From positions 71,861,091 through 71,925,090 of the forward strand of contig OX457026.1 in NCBI GenBank assembly GCA_949752745.1: 64,000 nucleotides of DNA, read 5' to 3'. The stretch comes from Protula sp. h YS-2021. Lineage: Eukaryota > Annelida > Polychaeta > Sabellida > Serpulidae. Shown one piece after another: positions 11,701 to 23,515 of the stretch. Numbering within the stretch: position 1 is the first letter of the stretch; every line of letters begins with the position of its first letter. The position numbers and the translations under genes are program-made. Under the pieces are notes generated by a model, which ran no database searches, was not told where the DNA came from, and worked only from the letters and a program-made list of their open reading frames with translations.

Positions 11701-12099
11701 TATGTATCACTGGTGTATTATAGGTTCAACTATGGTTTATAAATTGCTTAACAGATTATGGATAAGGACCAAAATCACTGTACTAGACTAACCTGGTGTT
11801 GTTTTTTTAAGCACTTCGGTGAAAACTTCTCTGCCAACTTCAAATGGTGCTAAACTAGTTGCGTAATAAAACATACACAAGATATAAAGAATGGTTGCTG
11901 ATAACAAAGTAGTTCACTTGGATGAAACAGACAATGGAATATATGTGCACATTTTAGAGGTGTAAAGTATATCCTCTTTCATAAAATGGGAAGATGTTTG
12001 AAAACTAGACAACACATTTTGTAAGCATCTACAATGGACAAAAATGATACGTTGATTCTTTTGAATTATTATATTTCAGAAATCAGATTCTTATTCACT
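8722..12099. other. Intergenic stretch, nothing recognised
   Basis: Several frames of 60-90 codons occur (for example 8986-9261 and 10994-11218), but none resembles a known family and none shows convincing splice borders. No tandem structure was noticed. Confidence 0.5.
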
Positions 12100-13104
12100 T
12101 TCTGTTTGAATATTTAATACTTATTTTTAATATCAAAATGGAATTAAAGATATCATTGCAGATCTCATTAATTTATATTTTACTATCAATAATTGAATAT
12201 TAGATGGCAAAAATTGATTTTTGAGGTAAAAATCAAATTACAAACTTAAAAAATCTTAACAGAGAAACACACTTATACAAAAGTTAACGAATCGTCAATT
12301 GAATTTTGGAGATGAAAACTTGAATTACTGATATCAATAATAACAGCACAACTTTTGATCTCAATAATTGCTTCTTTATTGTACAGTAAAAAAATTGAAA
12401 GAAAGAAAGAAGGACCAGTCATTATTTTATTCACATATCCGCGCTTCTGAATTTGGTATGTAAAAATAGACTGATCTTTTCATATAAAAGATCAATCATT
12501 TGTAGATTTCAAAATACAAAATAAAAAAGTCTGATTCTGAACTGATAATATCTGATATAAATTCTTGATATCAATAAAAAGAAAATAACTTATTGAGCTC
12601 AAAATTGATATTTTGCGCTCAAATATTTCATTTTCTATCAAGAATTGAATTTTTGATTTCAAAAAATCAATTTTATATATCATTAAATCATTTTTGATAT
12701 CAATAAATATTTCTTGATATCTCTAAATATTTATCGAGATCAACAATTTTTTTTGAGATCAAAAATACATTTAGAGATATCAAAAATATAATTACAGATA
12801 CCGGAAAATTGAATTTTTGATCTCAAAAAATCAATTTTATATATCATTAAATCATTTTTGATATCAATAAATATTTCTTGATATCTCTAAATATATATCG
12901 AGATCAAAAATTATTTTTTGAGATCAAAAATACATTTAGAGATATCAAAAATATAATAACAGATACCGGAAATTAATTTCTGATATCAAATATGAATTTT
13001 TTATATCCAAAATTAATTCTTGATATCAAAATATCAAATTTTGACATGATAAATTAATTTTTGATATCAATAATTTTCTATAAATGTGAAAATGGCATTC
13101 TATA
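12100..13104 (+). mobile_element. 830-bp palindrome-rich element with a 164-bp internal duplication
   Basis: It is collinear with the copy at 1241 over its whole length, including AACGAATCGTCAATT, a GCTTCTTTATTGTACAG-like segment and GGACCAGTCATT. The right terminus AAAATGGCATTCTATA inverts to TATAGAATGCCATTTT. A unit of 164 bp at 12643-12806 is repeated at 12807-12970, explaining the extra length (about 1005 versus about 841 bp). Another internal fragment of the family follows at 13105-13200. Confidence 0.75.
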
Positions 13105-13200
13105 AAAGAAGGATTCTGTATACAGCGGCCAGTCATTATTTTATTCACAAATGTATGCCTCTGAATTTTTTACAGAAAAACAGGCTGACATTTTGATGTC

Positions 13201-14120
13201 ATATCCCTAATTCAATGTGCATGCATTATTTATGAACTGATAAATAGGCGAAGCGAGTTTGAAAGACCATATAATGGTATGACAAAAATTGCAAGTAGTT
13301 GTTTACATCCTTAACATGTAGAAACACGAACTGTCATTTTATATCTTTCTGACTGAAGAGATGCCTTCATTCTAGCAATTGGATTTATGAGAATGTCATT
13401 GCTCATCTTGTCTTTATAACGGGTTAAGAATAGTTAAATAGTCGAAACTGGACCCCAATTATTTACTTCCTGGTTGCCCATAAACGGGAAGAGAAGAGAG
13501 AAAAACGTAGTGCTGCAATGAATGATGGCAGTTATCAATTACAAACTCTTTGAAAATCAAATTAAATAACTAAAAGTAAGAAGAATAAATTGAATTTACT
13601 GTGTGGGAAATTTTAAAGCGGTTGGTTATTTACTTTATAAGAAATGGGCTTTGAAAATGAGTGGTATTTTTTCGAAAACTGGATTCATTTGAGTGCTATT
13701 TTTAACTGAAATTTGTGAAAAACTTAATTGGTCAACCCCAATTCAAATCGCTTTTTTGTTGTTCTGGAGGGCCAATTTATGCAGATCCATGGTTGGTTTT
13801 GGCCAATGAGATGTGTGAAATGTGGGAGATTTTGGAATTGTATAAAGAAACATGTAAGTAAATTAATTGTGATCCGTGGCCAATCCATAGGGGGGAACTG
13901 TCAGCTTGACAATTAAAGTGGCTGCTTGAGAACTCAAACATATAAACAATCATAAATTTGCACACCTTCAACAAAGTAACTTCTTCAGTTACAATATGGA
14001 ACCATATTTTTGTTGTTATTATAATTCTAAAAATCGTAGGAACCTGAAAGCTTGCAGGGTGACATGACCTCATATCACTTTTACTGCTTCACTGGGGATC
14101 CTGCCTTACTGAGGCTCTAG
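13201..14120. other. Intergenic stretch, nothing recognised
   Basis: No gene or named repeat seen. Confidence 0.5.
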
Positions 14121-14121
14121 T

Positions 14122-14375
14122 TGTGCAATGTCAGGTTATTTTTCGATTTCTTCAAAAATATAATTTTGGCGATTTTCATAACTTAGACTTTGTTGTATTT
14201 CAGACAAGTTTGTTCAGGCTGTATCTTTGTTACTGTTGAACGTAGACCAATAAAACTCTACAGCTGGAAAGTATATAAAGTTTGTTTATGCAATGTCAGG
14301 TTAGTTTTTTTTTTTTTTTTGATGTTTTCAAAACATGTCATTTTGGCGATTTTTTTGACAATTTAGACTTTGTCA
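14122..14375 (+). repeat. Imperfect ~165-bp direct duplication
   Basis: GCAATGTCAGGTTA, TTTTGGCGATTTT and TTAGACTTTGT recur in the same order at 14125-14200 and 14289-14373. Confidence 0.6.
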
Positions 14376-14423
14376 TAGATGAGCGTGGCGAGGGATGTGC
14401 ATTCTACGATTGTCTTGTTTTCA

Positions 14424-14862
14424 AAGCTTCATGGTGCGATTTGCTGCGCGCGTGCTTTGTGATTGACTCGTGTTTTTACTGTAGTTTCCCGAAACAAATG
14501 AATTGTTTGTGCCAATACTCTCTTTGATATGCGTAGTCACAGTACAAATTGAACAAAGCATTTTTCTACCGTTCGAATCGTACTCACAAACAAGCCAACT
14601 GTGCTGTTTCCTCCATGTTTCATCGAACTGCAGTGTGCTTCTTGCTGATTCCTCACTGAATGTTTCAGTCTGCCTTGGCTTTGATTTCTTTGGCGCAGAT
14701 CGTTCAGGTTCCAGAGGACTGCCCTTACGTTTTCTAGAATCTGCAATTTCTGGCACCTGTTTTTCAGATGAATTCTTGCTAGTACTATCCTTTTCAGTTT
14801 TCTTTCCAAAAATAATGCACTGGAATGTTTGGCTGAGAGGCCATGGTTTAGTTAATGTATAG
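14424..14862 (-). pseudogene. hAT-type zinc-finger (TTF/ZMYM-like) protein fragment
   Basis: The minus-strand frame has a Lys/Arg-rich segment (SRKRKGSP, APKKSKPRQTETF) followed by FDETWRKQHSWL and then GRKMLCSIC. The order W-x4-W, then 'K-M-x-C-x-x-C', is that of the N-terminal TTF-type/BED-like finger in hAT-derived proteins such as the ZNF862/ZMYM group. The second half of the finger and the transposase domain are missing. It may be an exon of a domesticated gene or, more likely, a transposon remnant. Family assignment is by motif memory only. Confidence 0.5.
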
Positions 14863-15985
14863 TTTACAAAAAATAGTCTCTTTGATATTATACCACGTGT
14901 TTTAATTCACAATAAAACTTCAAAGAGAATCTCCTAACAAGACGCCATTCCTGTGTTAAAAGGAAGGTCATGGATTGAATTATGTAATACCTGATAGGCA
15001 TACATGAGCCAAATGGTGTGCAAAATGTACAGTAACCTATAGCTGTTTCGCAGCTCTTGAAATTCACAAGAAACATTTTTTAATGATTTCTTTCTTCAAA
15101 AAAATGTACACAATATTATTATAATCATATTAAACAGGCCAAACAGTTGTTTTCTTTGGCGCATGGCCAAAATCTTCGGTGCGTACGCGAAGTTGATTTT
15201 TATGAATTCTCAAAATTTTCGTCTTTGTTTCAGTCTTTTCACGGTTTATGATTATAATTTTATTGAGTAAATTTTCTTCGTTCTCGCCATTTTTAAATGA
15301 TGCTAAAATCCAGTTAAAGAAATGATCTATGTGAAGTCTTTAATTTCAAAATTGTTATCTATTATCACAAAAATGAAATAACATAACAAGCTCTCGTAAT
15401 AGAGTAACGTGTTATCTTCATAAGCTTACACCCACCATGACTTGAATTTTCGAATTCCATATCCAACCAATGAACTACTCACATGAACACATTTGTTGAA
15501 AATACAGAACTCTGAGGCACAACCAGTGTTAACGAATTGGTTGATGTAGCGCACACAGACACACACAGAACGTATAAACGCCACATGTCTCCCATGAGTT
15601 GGGGAGACATAATCGTGGGGATATCACATGGTCAAGAGGAAAGTACAGCTAAATACGTTCCAAAATCAAAAGTGAATATTGACTGAAGCCATCTCTAAGC
15701 GATTGATAACTGAACCTGAAATGTATATGTTGGAACAAGGATTCCACGACCGACCTGCCATATAGTTTGGGTGATAGGGATTCCTAGAAGAGCAATTGCT
15801 TAGAAATAATTATTATTTCAGTTGTGCGTCCAATAACTAAATTAGACAAGGGGATGGCTATAATACATTTAAATATAGCAAATACGTAACTGATTTTCTT
15901 TGACAATATATATATAATATATATATAATATAAAATTAATACATGACACGTTTAGATAAATGACAAAACAATACAATAGAATTTG
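14863..15985. other. Intergenic stretch with an AT microsatellite at 15904-15932
   Basis: No gene seen. The (AT)n tract is the only simple repeat. Confidence 0.5.
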
Positions 15986-15989
15986 GATG

Positions 15990-16730
15990 AAGAATAGATA
16001 ATATGTCCGGGGGTCAAAGCCCCAATGAAGATAGCAGACAAAGACCCACTCAGTAAATTGTGTAAATTGAGTAAATTGTTGGCCTCTTCTGTGCTCAAAA
16101 CTGTCAAATTTAACACTTACACAATCCGTCTCACTGATTACCTTCATAATGGAGCTCAATATTTCCTATTGCTAGCACGTTTGGTTGTTGAGGGGATTTA
16201 AAAGTAAAATCCCCAACGCGCAACAAAGCATGAAAAGTTAATAGAAATACAGCTTTAGACATCGCTGTATTGTGAATGTCATGAAAGATAAATTTTAAAT
16301 TAACACACATTTTATGTAACATTTCAATAGAAATTGGCTTTCTGGTATCGGGCTTATGACATGCATTTTTACAGCGGACAGGGGCTTTACGTACTAAAAA
16401 TTCTTTAATATTATCTACTTTAAAATTCTATTGCTGATACACGAGTAAGCACTGTATTATAAGCCAACCTTGACAAGAATAATACGCAGTATAAAAGAGC
16501 AAAGTGTTAGTGGGCGCGGGGTACTCCCGCTGCTCAACCAAGCGACAGGTTCGTTTAAAATGCCTCCATGCTTGCTTATAAACCGTGTAGCAGATGAAAG
16601 ACTGTTTACTACCATTGTTGTGGCAATAAATAACATGACTGTAGGTCCCGAGGGATGATAAGACGAGATTTTTCGAGATGGAGTGCCAGTTCTTTTGCTG
16701 GTTTGACCTTTGAACGAGACAAAAGATCAC
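15990..16730 (-). pseudogene. Decayed tyrosine recombinase (DIRS- or Crypton-like)
   Basis: Reading the minus strand, one frame gives YKQAWRHFKRTC, the SAM-like N-terminal domain of eukaryotic YR recombinases. A second gives LAYNTVLTRVSAIEF and DTRKPISIEML. A third gives KAVFLLTFHALLRVGDFTF, with the characteristic first catalytic Arg in 'LLRVGE/D'. VSVKFDSFEHRRGQ and a GFDPRTYYLF piece follow. At least two frameshifts and several stops break it. The HxxR and Tyr regions are not identifiable. The source element (DIRS, Ngaro or Crypton) cannot be decided from this piece. Confidence 0.68.
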
Positions 16731-16764
16731 AAACTGAGTTATGTAGTGATCTTATGTGGATAGC

Positions 16765-17400
16765 ACCGTGACCTTGAACAACGGCGCAAGGTCATCAAAC
16801 TAACGAGCTTTAGAATATTACATATAAAAGCTACAAACCCGTTTTAATTGAAATCCGACCAGTGGAGCCTGAGATGTGGTGTTCACAAACTACTTGCAAT
16901 GGGAAATCCCCTGTAAGTCCCTTATTGACCTTTAACAACGACACAAGGTCATCAAAACCTAATCAGCGCTATAACATTATATGTAAAAGCTACATACCAG
17001 GTTTCATTTAAAAATATTTGATAGAACTTGAAGTGTGGTGTTCACACACCCATTGGTATGGGAAATCCCGTGTAAAAATTTAAAGTCCCACAGTGAAATT
17101 GAAACTTCGGAAGCCTAAACAGCTCTTTGAATATTATATATAAAGGGTACAGACCATATTTGATTGCAATACCACCAGTGAAACTTGAGATGTGGTGTTC
17201 ACAAACCACTTGATAAAGGAAATCCTATGTAAAATTTAAAAATCCCACAGTGACCTTGGGCAACCATGCAAGGTCATTTAAACCTAATCAGCTCTAGAAC
17301 TTTACATATAAAAGCTACGTACTAGGTTTGACTGAAATTGGATTGGTGGAACTTGAGACATGGTGTTTACAATCAATGCGTGGCGCACAGAATGACGGAT
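16765..17400 (+). repeat. Degenerate tandem repeat, ~157-167-bp unit, with AGGTCA palindromes
   Basis: Four units share AAAAGCTACATAC, GATGTGGTGTTCACA and GGGAAATCCC. Three of the four carry TGACCTT-N12-AAGGTCA (starting at 16769, 16926 and 17251). The unit at about 17093 has lost it. Confidence 0.8.
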
Positions 17401-17879
17401 GGGCAGCTCTATCAAAAAGAAGTACCTTATGCGTTTAGTTCAGTATGCGCGGTAAGTATACGCGTTGATGTTGTGAGGCTACTCAGGTCTGACGTACCAG
17501 AGGCCAAAGTGCGTTTACGTCTAATCGACAGTTGGTTAAAAATATCACACAACGAACGGATGAAAAATCAAAATATCACTTATCGTACGGAGAAATGTAA
17601 TTCCTAAACCCACAAAGACGTTTCGGAATAAAACATGCATCTCTGTTTTTTGCGATTTTCAAAATGCACAACCTCACAAAGGTAGGTCATACCAATTCTT
17701 TTTCAACGGATATTCTTTAACCCCACAACAGCCAATCATACCTAAAATAAACGACCGTTTGGAAATGCTTTAAAATGTAAGGGAAGCCTAGCTCAGATTC
17801 ATCGTTTTAGAGAAGTAATTCTTCAGAATACCACCCAGCGACTATTTATGCTAAATTTAAAACCAATTAGATCCAAATT
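17401..17879. other. Spacer between two tandem-repeat blocks
   Basis: The frame at 17338-17607 begins inside the last repeat unit and matches nothing I know. No other structure. Confidence 0.4.
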
Positions 17880-18740
17880 CTGGGAAAAGAAGCAGCTTCA
17901 AACTGGCTACCGGCAATTGCCATCCATTTAGCCAATTTTTTGGTGGATCGGCAAAAAAATTCCCAAGAGAGGACAGACTAGTGAACTTTATATAAAATTT
18001 GAAGACAATCCCATCCAAGCTGAGGGAGAAGAAGCATTTTGAAAATTGGCTACTAAATCTGTTTTGAAAATTTTCTACGAAATTATTTTAAAATGCTCCC
18101 CTCTCATTTAGACAGTATTCGGCGGGTCGCCAAAAAAATTCAAGAGAGGCCTACTCAGTAAACATTCGTACAAAATTTGGAAGGAATCCGATCCAAAATG
18201 TGAGAGTAAAACCAGTTTGAAAATTGGCTACCAAGAAGTTATAAATGCCCCGCATTTGACTAATTTTTATCAGATCGACAAAGAAAAGTAACTTCTCTAA
18301 AAAGACTTATCTAGAGAATATTGGTGCAAAATTATAAACAAATTTGATTAAAATTGTGCCCCCATTTAGCTAATTTTTTGGCGGATCACAACTAAAATTA
18401 ATCTTTCTAACAGAAGATCGGCAAATGAACCTCAGCGTAAATATTTTTAAGTGCCCCATATTTAACCAACTTTGACGGATAGCCAAAAAATAAGAATTTT
18501 TAAAGACGATCTCCTAATAAACGTTTATGCAAAATTTGAAGACAATCCGAACGAAATTGTAGGGGAAGGACTATTTTGAAAATTAGGATCCAAAAGTTTT
18601 AAATACCCCCCCCCCCCCCATCATTTGGCCAATTTGTGGTGGATCACCAAAAATTGGAAAGGAATCCAATCAGAATTGTGGGAGAAGAAGCATTTTGAAA
18701 ATTGCCCCTCCATATTTTGCCAGTTTTTATCGATAAAACA
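17880..18740 (+). repeat. Degenerate tandem repeat with ATTTTGAAAATTGGCTACC core
   Basis: Five or six imperfect units, 120-180 bp apart, with the order TTTAGCCAATTTTTTGG, GGATCGCCAAAAAA, AAAATTTGAAGACAATCC, GTGGGAGAAGAAG, TTTTGAAAATTGG. Core positions are near 17896, 18037, 18216, 18574 and 18693. Strongly decayed, satellite-like. Confidence 0.78.
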
Positions 18741-19060
18741 AGATTGTCCATGGACAATGTCCCAGCTCGCGAATGCTGATGTCAAGGTTTATGACATATA
18801 AGTATAACTAAGTAAAATTTCAAGACAGTAAGGCTATGTTCCTGGCAGTCAAGCTTTTGATACGAAATGGTTTATTACCAATATATCCTCCAATTTTTCG
18901 CCAACTGCCAAAAAAAAAGTAACAGCCAAGTACGTAATAATTCCGTTGCGCTAAAACAAAATGTTAAGACAATGAGCTTAGATAGTAATAAGAAAGGGAT
19001 TTTACGCCAATATTTCCATTATGTTTTGGCAAACTGCCAAAAATAATAATAACCAGGTGG
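18741..19060 (+). repeat. Third tandem family, two ~145-bp units
   Basis: The shared segments are TTTTGGCAAACTGCCAAAAA-like text (about 18899 and 19026) preceded by a TTAC[C/G]CCAATAT-like stretch and a 'TAAGACAATGAGCTT / CAAGACAGTAAGGCT' pair. It directly follows the previous array. Confidence 0.6.
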
Positions 19061-20126
19061 ATACTTAAAGTGCATAAAATCAACATTTTATGATGTTTTC
19101 ACCAAATCCAAAGAGGGCCTCTTTATGTTTTCGGTCAACACAAACACACACACGCTGAAAAGTGCTTTTGGGCGTAGATCTCACCCTTATATTGTTTTTA
19201 GAATTACTTTAGTTACAATAAGTGCACAATATAAGCAAAACACTACAAAAACAGCAATTCATAATGAATCCCCAATGAAATATGGGATTCGTTTATTTCT
19301 TGTACGTAAAGAAATTATCTTAAGACAGATGACTTTGATTTCAGCCAAACATCTTTGCAGAATACAGATGAGTCAATATAAAGTAATCTGATATGAGTTG
19401 GCTCATCTGACTCGGTTTATGTCGCTTACACCAGCAACTACAGTGGCACCCAATTTTTAAGTTCCCATTTTGGACGAAATATGGAAATATGAAATTGCTG
19501 TTTCTTGTTTTTTTATAAATTTCCGTTTCAAGCTAAAAATGGAGAATTTTCCATTCTTCATTTTCCATTTAAAATGAAATACGGAAAGGGCGAAATCTAC
19601 ACCCACCAAATAACCTGTCTGAGGTCAGGGAACGCCCAGTTTTATCTGAGATCACTTACTTAAATCCAAGACAAGTTTCATAACTTGAGATTTCAAGAAT
19701 ACGGGCCCATGTGTTATTGAAATAATCAGGACAATACCCGACTGTACAAATAGCATAGGACATGGCCTTACTGGACAATACCCGACCTGGACAAGTCCCC
19801 AACTTCGGATATTGCATTACCGGTGTAAAGTTTTCAAGTTTCACCCATTTTTAAGTTCCTCAGAGAACTTGAAAACATTTTCAATTTCCCCCGGGGAAAT
19901 CTGAAAACATTTTCAACTTCCCATCCGAAATCAAGTTTCCCCCCTCCCCCTCAATAAAAACGTGGTAAAAAACGAATGTGCTTTTGTTGCGAATTTGCTT
20001 TTTATTATAACTCGAACTGACATGCACATGGATACATTTAAACCATTTTAAACACAAAAAAAAACTTTATTTTAAGAAGAAATTAAGCGACTGTGAACTG
20101 CCTCACACAAAAATTTATGCACACCA
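19061..20126. other. Intergenic stretch with a lone inverted copy of the 77-bp unit
   Basis: At 19725-19800, GGACAATACCCGACTGTA and GGACAATACCCGACC are reverse complements of part of the 77-bp array unit at 22.5 kb. The TTCAAGTTTC / CATTTTCAACTTCCC text at 19830-19930 recurs in degenerate form at 21890-21990. No gene seen. Confidence 0.5.
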
Positions 20127-20309
20127 CAGTAAAACCTGCCTACACCGGACAACCGGGGGGGGGGGGGCTGGCGGATTTTGTCCGGTATATAGAGGTGTCC
20201 GATATTTCAGGAGTCATGTAAACCAATGGGGAAAAAGGGACTGAGAATTCTTGTCCTGTATTGGCAGTTGTCCGGTATTTGAGGGTTTGTCCAGAATGAG
20301 GTTTTACTG
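20127..20309 (+). mobile_element. Tigger/pogo-like MITE, 183 bp
   Basis: The termini CAGTAAAACCTGCC and GGTTTTACTG form an inverted repeat typical of Tigger/JRK-type Tc1-mariner relatives. TA is present after the right end but mutated (CA) at the left. The interior has repeated TGTCCGGTAT words and no coding capacity. Confidence 0.75.
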
Positions 20310-20354
20310 TATAACTCGAACTAACTACGCTTGACTAAATTAACTACCGGGAGT

Positions 20355-21140
20355 TTCCGAAAAGAAGCTCCCCCCATATAAAAGCCCCGGGGCTCTTATT
20401 AGGAAACTGTTTCCCAATAGAAGCCCCGGGGCTTCTATTTGGAGTTAAAATAAAGACCTGAAAATCGTTTCCTAACAAAAGCCCCCTCCTTCCCTGCAAG
20501 TCTTTTTAAAACTCCTGTTTACTCGCAATGCAGACACGGTGCACTTAATCCTTTGATATGAGGCAGCCCCTAGACATGTTCTGCATCGTTGCTTAATCCT
20601 GTGCATTGCACAAGGCGAACACACACCCCCTCCCCACTGCCACCTTTACTCCGGAGTATTACCGGAAACATAACCGGCTGACTACTGAAACGGGCGGCGT
20701 GATGTTGCCCCTCCTTCCCTGCAAGTCTTTTTAGAACCTATATTTACTAGCAATGCAATGCACTTAATCCTTTGATGTGAGGCAAACCCCTAGACACGTT
20801 CTGCGTCGTTGCTTTATGCTGTGCTTCGCAGAAGGCAACTCCCCTCCCCCCACTTTACCAGACTTTTTTAGTTACTGTTGTTTTTGTGTGTTTTGTTATT
20901 TTTTGTGCCGATATCCTCAGCATGTAGCGCTTTAATAGGAGACTGATGGTAAATTTTCTTTTTTCAATAAAAACTTATCGACACCCCCCCCCCCTATCTA
21001 AAAAAAATAGAAGCCCCGGGGCTCTAATTAGGAAACTGTTTCCTGATAGAAGCCCCGGGGCTTCTATATGGTTTCTTAATGAGCGCCTGAAATTTGCCAG
21101 TTTCCAAATAGAAGCCCTGGGCTTTTTTAGAAGCCCTGGG
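20355..21140 (+). mobile_element. Element bounded by AAGCCCCGGGGCTT palindromes
   Basis: Perfect 22-bp palindromes centred on CCCCGGGG lie at 20417-20438 and 21046-21067. Each sits in a conserved ~60-bp block with GGAAACTGTTTCC, itself a palindrome. Between them a segment is duplicated: 20483-20640 and 20708-20862 share TCCTTCCCTGCAAGTCTTTT and GCACTTAATCCTTTGAT. Weaker AGAAGCCCTGGGCTTTT copies follow at 21110-21145. This looks like a foldback or MITE-type element. No coding capacity. Confidence 0.6.
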
Positions 21141-22440
21141 CTTTTTTTTTTGGGAAACCCCCGGTACTGGTCACTAATTTGGGGACAACGTGCTGCGCAT
21201 TGGGACTGTAACAAAACTTATTACGGGTCACTAAAAATGCACTACACGTGGATTGTAACAAAATCCACTACTGATAACTAACCTGCGACATAATTTTTCA
21301 CTAGCTTCCTAATGTCTGCTTTTTGTTTTTGGTTAACCCTTTTGGACATCGATTGTTAACAACATAATTGAAAATAGAATCCACGTCAATTTTGAACGAC
21401 TGATCAGCATTGTAATTCCTAATTTCCGTTTTTAAGCAATTTTGAATTGCTCAATTAGAATCATTATTAGCATCCGTTTTCTTATTGTTTTACCAGTTTC
21501 CTAATCTTTATTATGAAAACTTTCTTTGATAATTTGTGGAATGAACAGCAGCAGCTTATAAACAGTTGACCGAGTAGAAGGATAATTATGCCATTAATTC
21601 CGTATAAACTTTGTCGGGTCCGAAACAGATACTTAAAGCCGCATTCAATGCAGTTTGGGGATTATGTTCAGGCAAAACAAGGTGAAGGCATGACAGTTTA
21701 GACACACAGTGAAATGTAGCGGATTTCTCTTTGTTTTTGAGTAAGGCACAGTGAAACATATTGGACTTCTATTGTTCTTGAGTAGGACTAGTTTTGATTT
21801 CAGTGAAAATGATGGGATACCGAAGTAGTTTAAAGTAAAGATATCGGCTTGCGAAAAATTGAAATATTGTTAAGGAGGAACTTAAAAATGGCGCAGGGAA
21901 CTTGAAAATATTTCGAAGCTCCAACCGAGGGGAATCTGAAAATGTTTTCAAGTTCCTGAGGGGGGACTGAAATCATTTTCAAGTTCCGAGGGTGGGGTGG
22001 GAATACTTGAGGGTGAATCTGAAAACACTACACCGGCAAAAGCTTCATTGGTTTCTTATTGCTTTTTTTAAAACTTCTAAGACAAAGAGCAACAATAGAT
22101 CCTTTTGATTAACTGGCGAAAAGAGACCAGTGAAGTATTCAGTCAGAGATAACATGTTTGTGAAGGGAAACGGACCAAAACGCACCAGGACCAATCCACC
22201 CCAGGACTAAACCGCCCCCAATTTTGCAAAGTAGGACTAGGACTATTGATCTTAGGAGACTGATCCTTAAACTAATTGCAATTCTAATTGCAATTAGTTT
22301 CCTATTAGTGAATTGCAATTTACCGAGGTGCAATACATTCAATAAAATAAACATAATTTTATTTATTGTGTCTTTGTAAGCCAAGAACCCAAGAAAAAAT
22401 AGTATATGGAGGGGGCAAGCGACCATCCCTCCACTTTGAG
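21141..22440. other. Intergenic stretch, nothing recognised
   Basis: No gene. Short repeated words such as GGACCA/ACC-CC occur at 22170-22250. Confidence 0.5.
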
Positions 22441-22520
22441 GGGGGGGGGGCAGTCGACCGGGTTGCAAAATACGGGGCAGATGACAGGGGGGCAGTTGAC
22501 CGGGGTGCAGATGACCGGGA
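22441..22520 (+). repeat. Short tandem GGGCAGATGACCGG-like repeat
   Basis: Four imperfect copies of a 16-20-bp G-rich unit immediately before the 77-bp array. Confidence 0.6.
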
Positions 22521-23515
22521 TTCGTCCTACGTCACGTGTTTTCTACTGTTGTATTGTCCTGTTGACTATTTTATAGTCGGGTATTGTCCTACAGGGTAAT
22601 GTCCTACGTCCCGTATTTTCTACTTTTGTATTGTCCTGTTGACTATTTTATAGTCGGGTATTGTCCTGCAGGGTAATGTCCTACGTCCCGTATTTTCTAC
22701 TGTTGTATTGTCCTGTTGAATATTTTAGTCGGGTATTGTCCTACAGGGTAATGTCCTACGTCACGTATTTTCTACTGATGTATTGTCCTGTTGACTATTT
22801 TACAGTCGGGTAATGTCCTACAGGGTAATGTCCTACGTCCCGTATTTTCTACTGTTGTATTGTCCTGTTGACTATTTTACAGTCGGGTATTGCCCTGCAT
22901 GGTAATGTCCTACGTCCCGTATTTTCTGCTGTTGTATTGTCCTGTTGACTATTTTACAGTCGGGTATTGTCCTGCAGGGTCATGTCCTACGTCCCGTATT
23001 TTCTACTGTTGTATTGTCCTGTTGACTATTTTACAGTCGGGTATTGTCCTGCAGGGTAATGTCCTACGTCCCGTATTTTCTGCTGTTGTATTGTCCTGTT
23101 GAATATTTTACAGTCGGGTATTGTCCTACAGGGTAATGTCCTACGTCACGTATTTTCTACTGATGTATTGTCCTGTTGACTATTTTACAGTCGGGTAATG
23201 TCCTACAGGGTAATGTCCTACGTCCCGTATTTTCTGCTGTTGTATTGTCCTGTTGACTATTTTACAGTCGGGTATTGTCCTGCATGGTAATGTCCTACGT
23301 CCCGTATTTTCTACTGTTGTATTGTCCTGTTGACTATTTTACAGTCGGGTATTGTCCTGCAGGGTAATGTCCTACGTCCCGTATTTTCTACTGTTGTATT
23401 GTTCTGTTGACTATTTTACAGTCGGATATTGTCCTTCAGGGTAATGTCCTACGCCCCGTATTTTCTACTGTTGTATTGTCCTGTTGACTATTTTACAGTC
23501 GGGTATTGTCCTTAG
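22521..23515 (+). repeat. 77-bp tandem array, 13 copies, with higher-order structure
   Basis: The unit runs GTCCTACGTCCCGTATTTTC, then TACTGTTGTATTGTCCTG, then TTGACTATTTTACAGTCGGG, then TATTGTCCTGCAGGGTAAT. Units start about every 77 bp from 22524 to 23446 with only a few 1-2-bp length changes. Variant units with TCACG plus CTGATG occur at about 22753 and 23138, exactly five units (385 bp) apart. Their neighbours also match, indicating a 5-unit higher-order duplication. Open frames in it are by-products. Confidence 0.93.

Noticed and set aside
13777..14073. 98-codon minus-strand frame
   Set aside because: No motif, no paralogue recognised, no splicing context; treated as chance.
15540..15570. 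CACACAGACACACACAGA tract as a regulatory site
   Set aside because: A short imperfect CA microsatellite with no further context.
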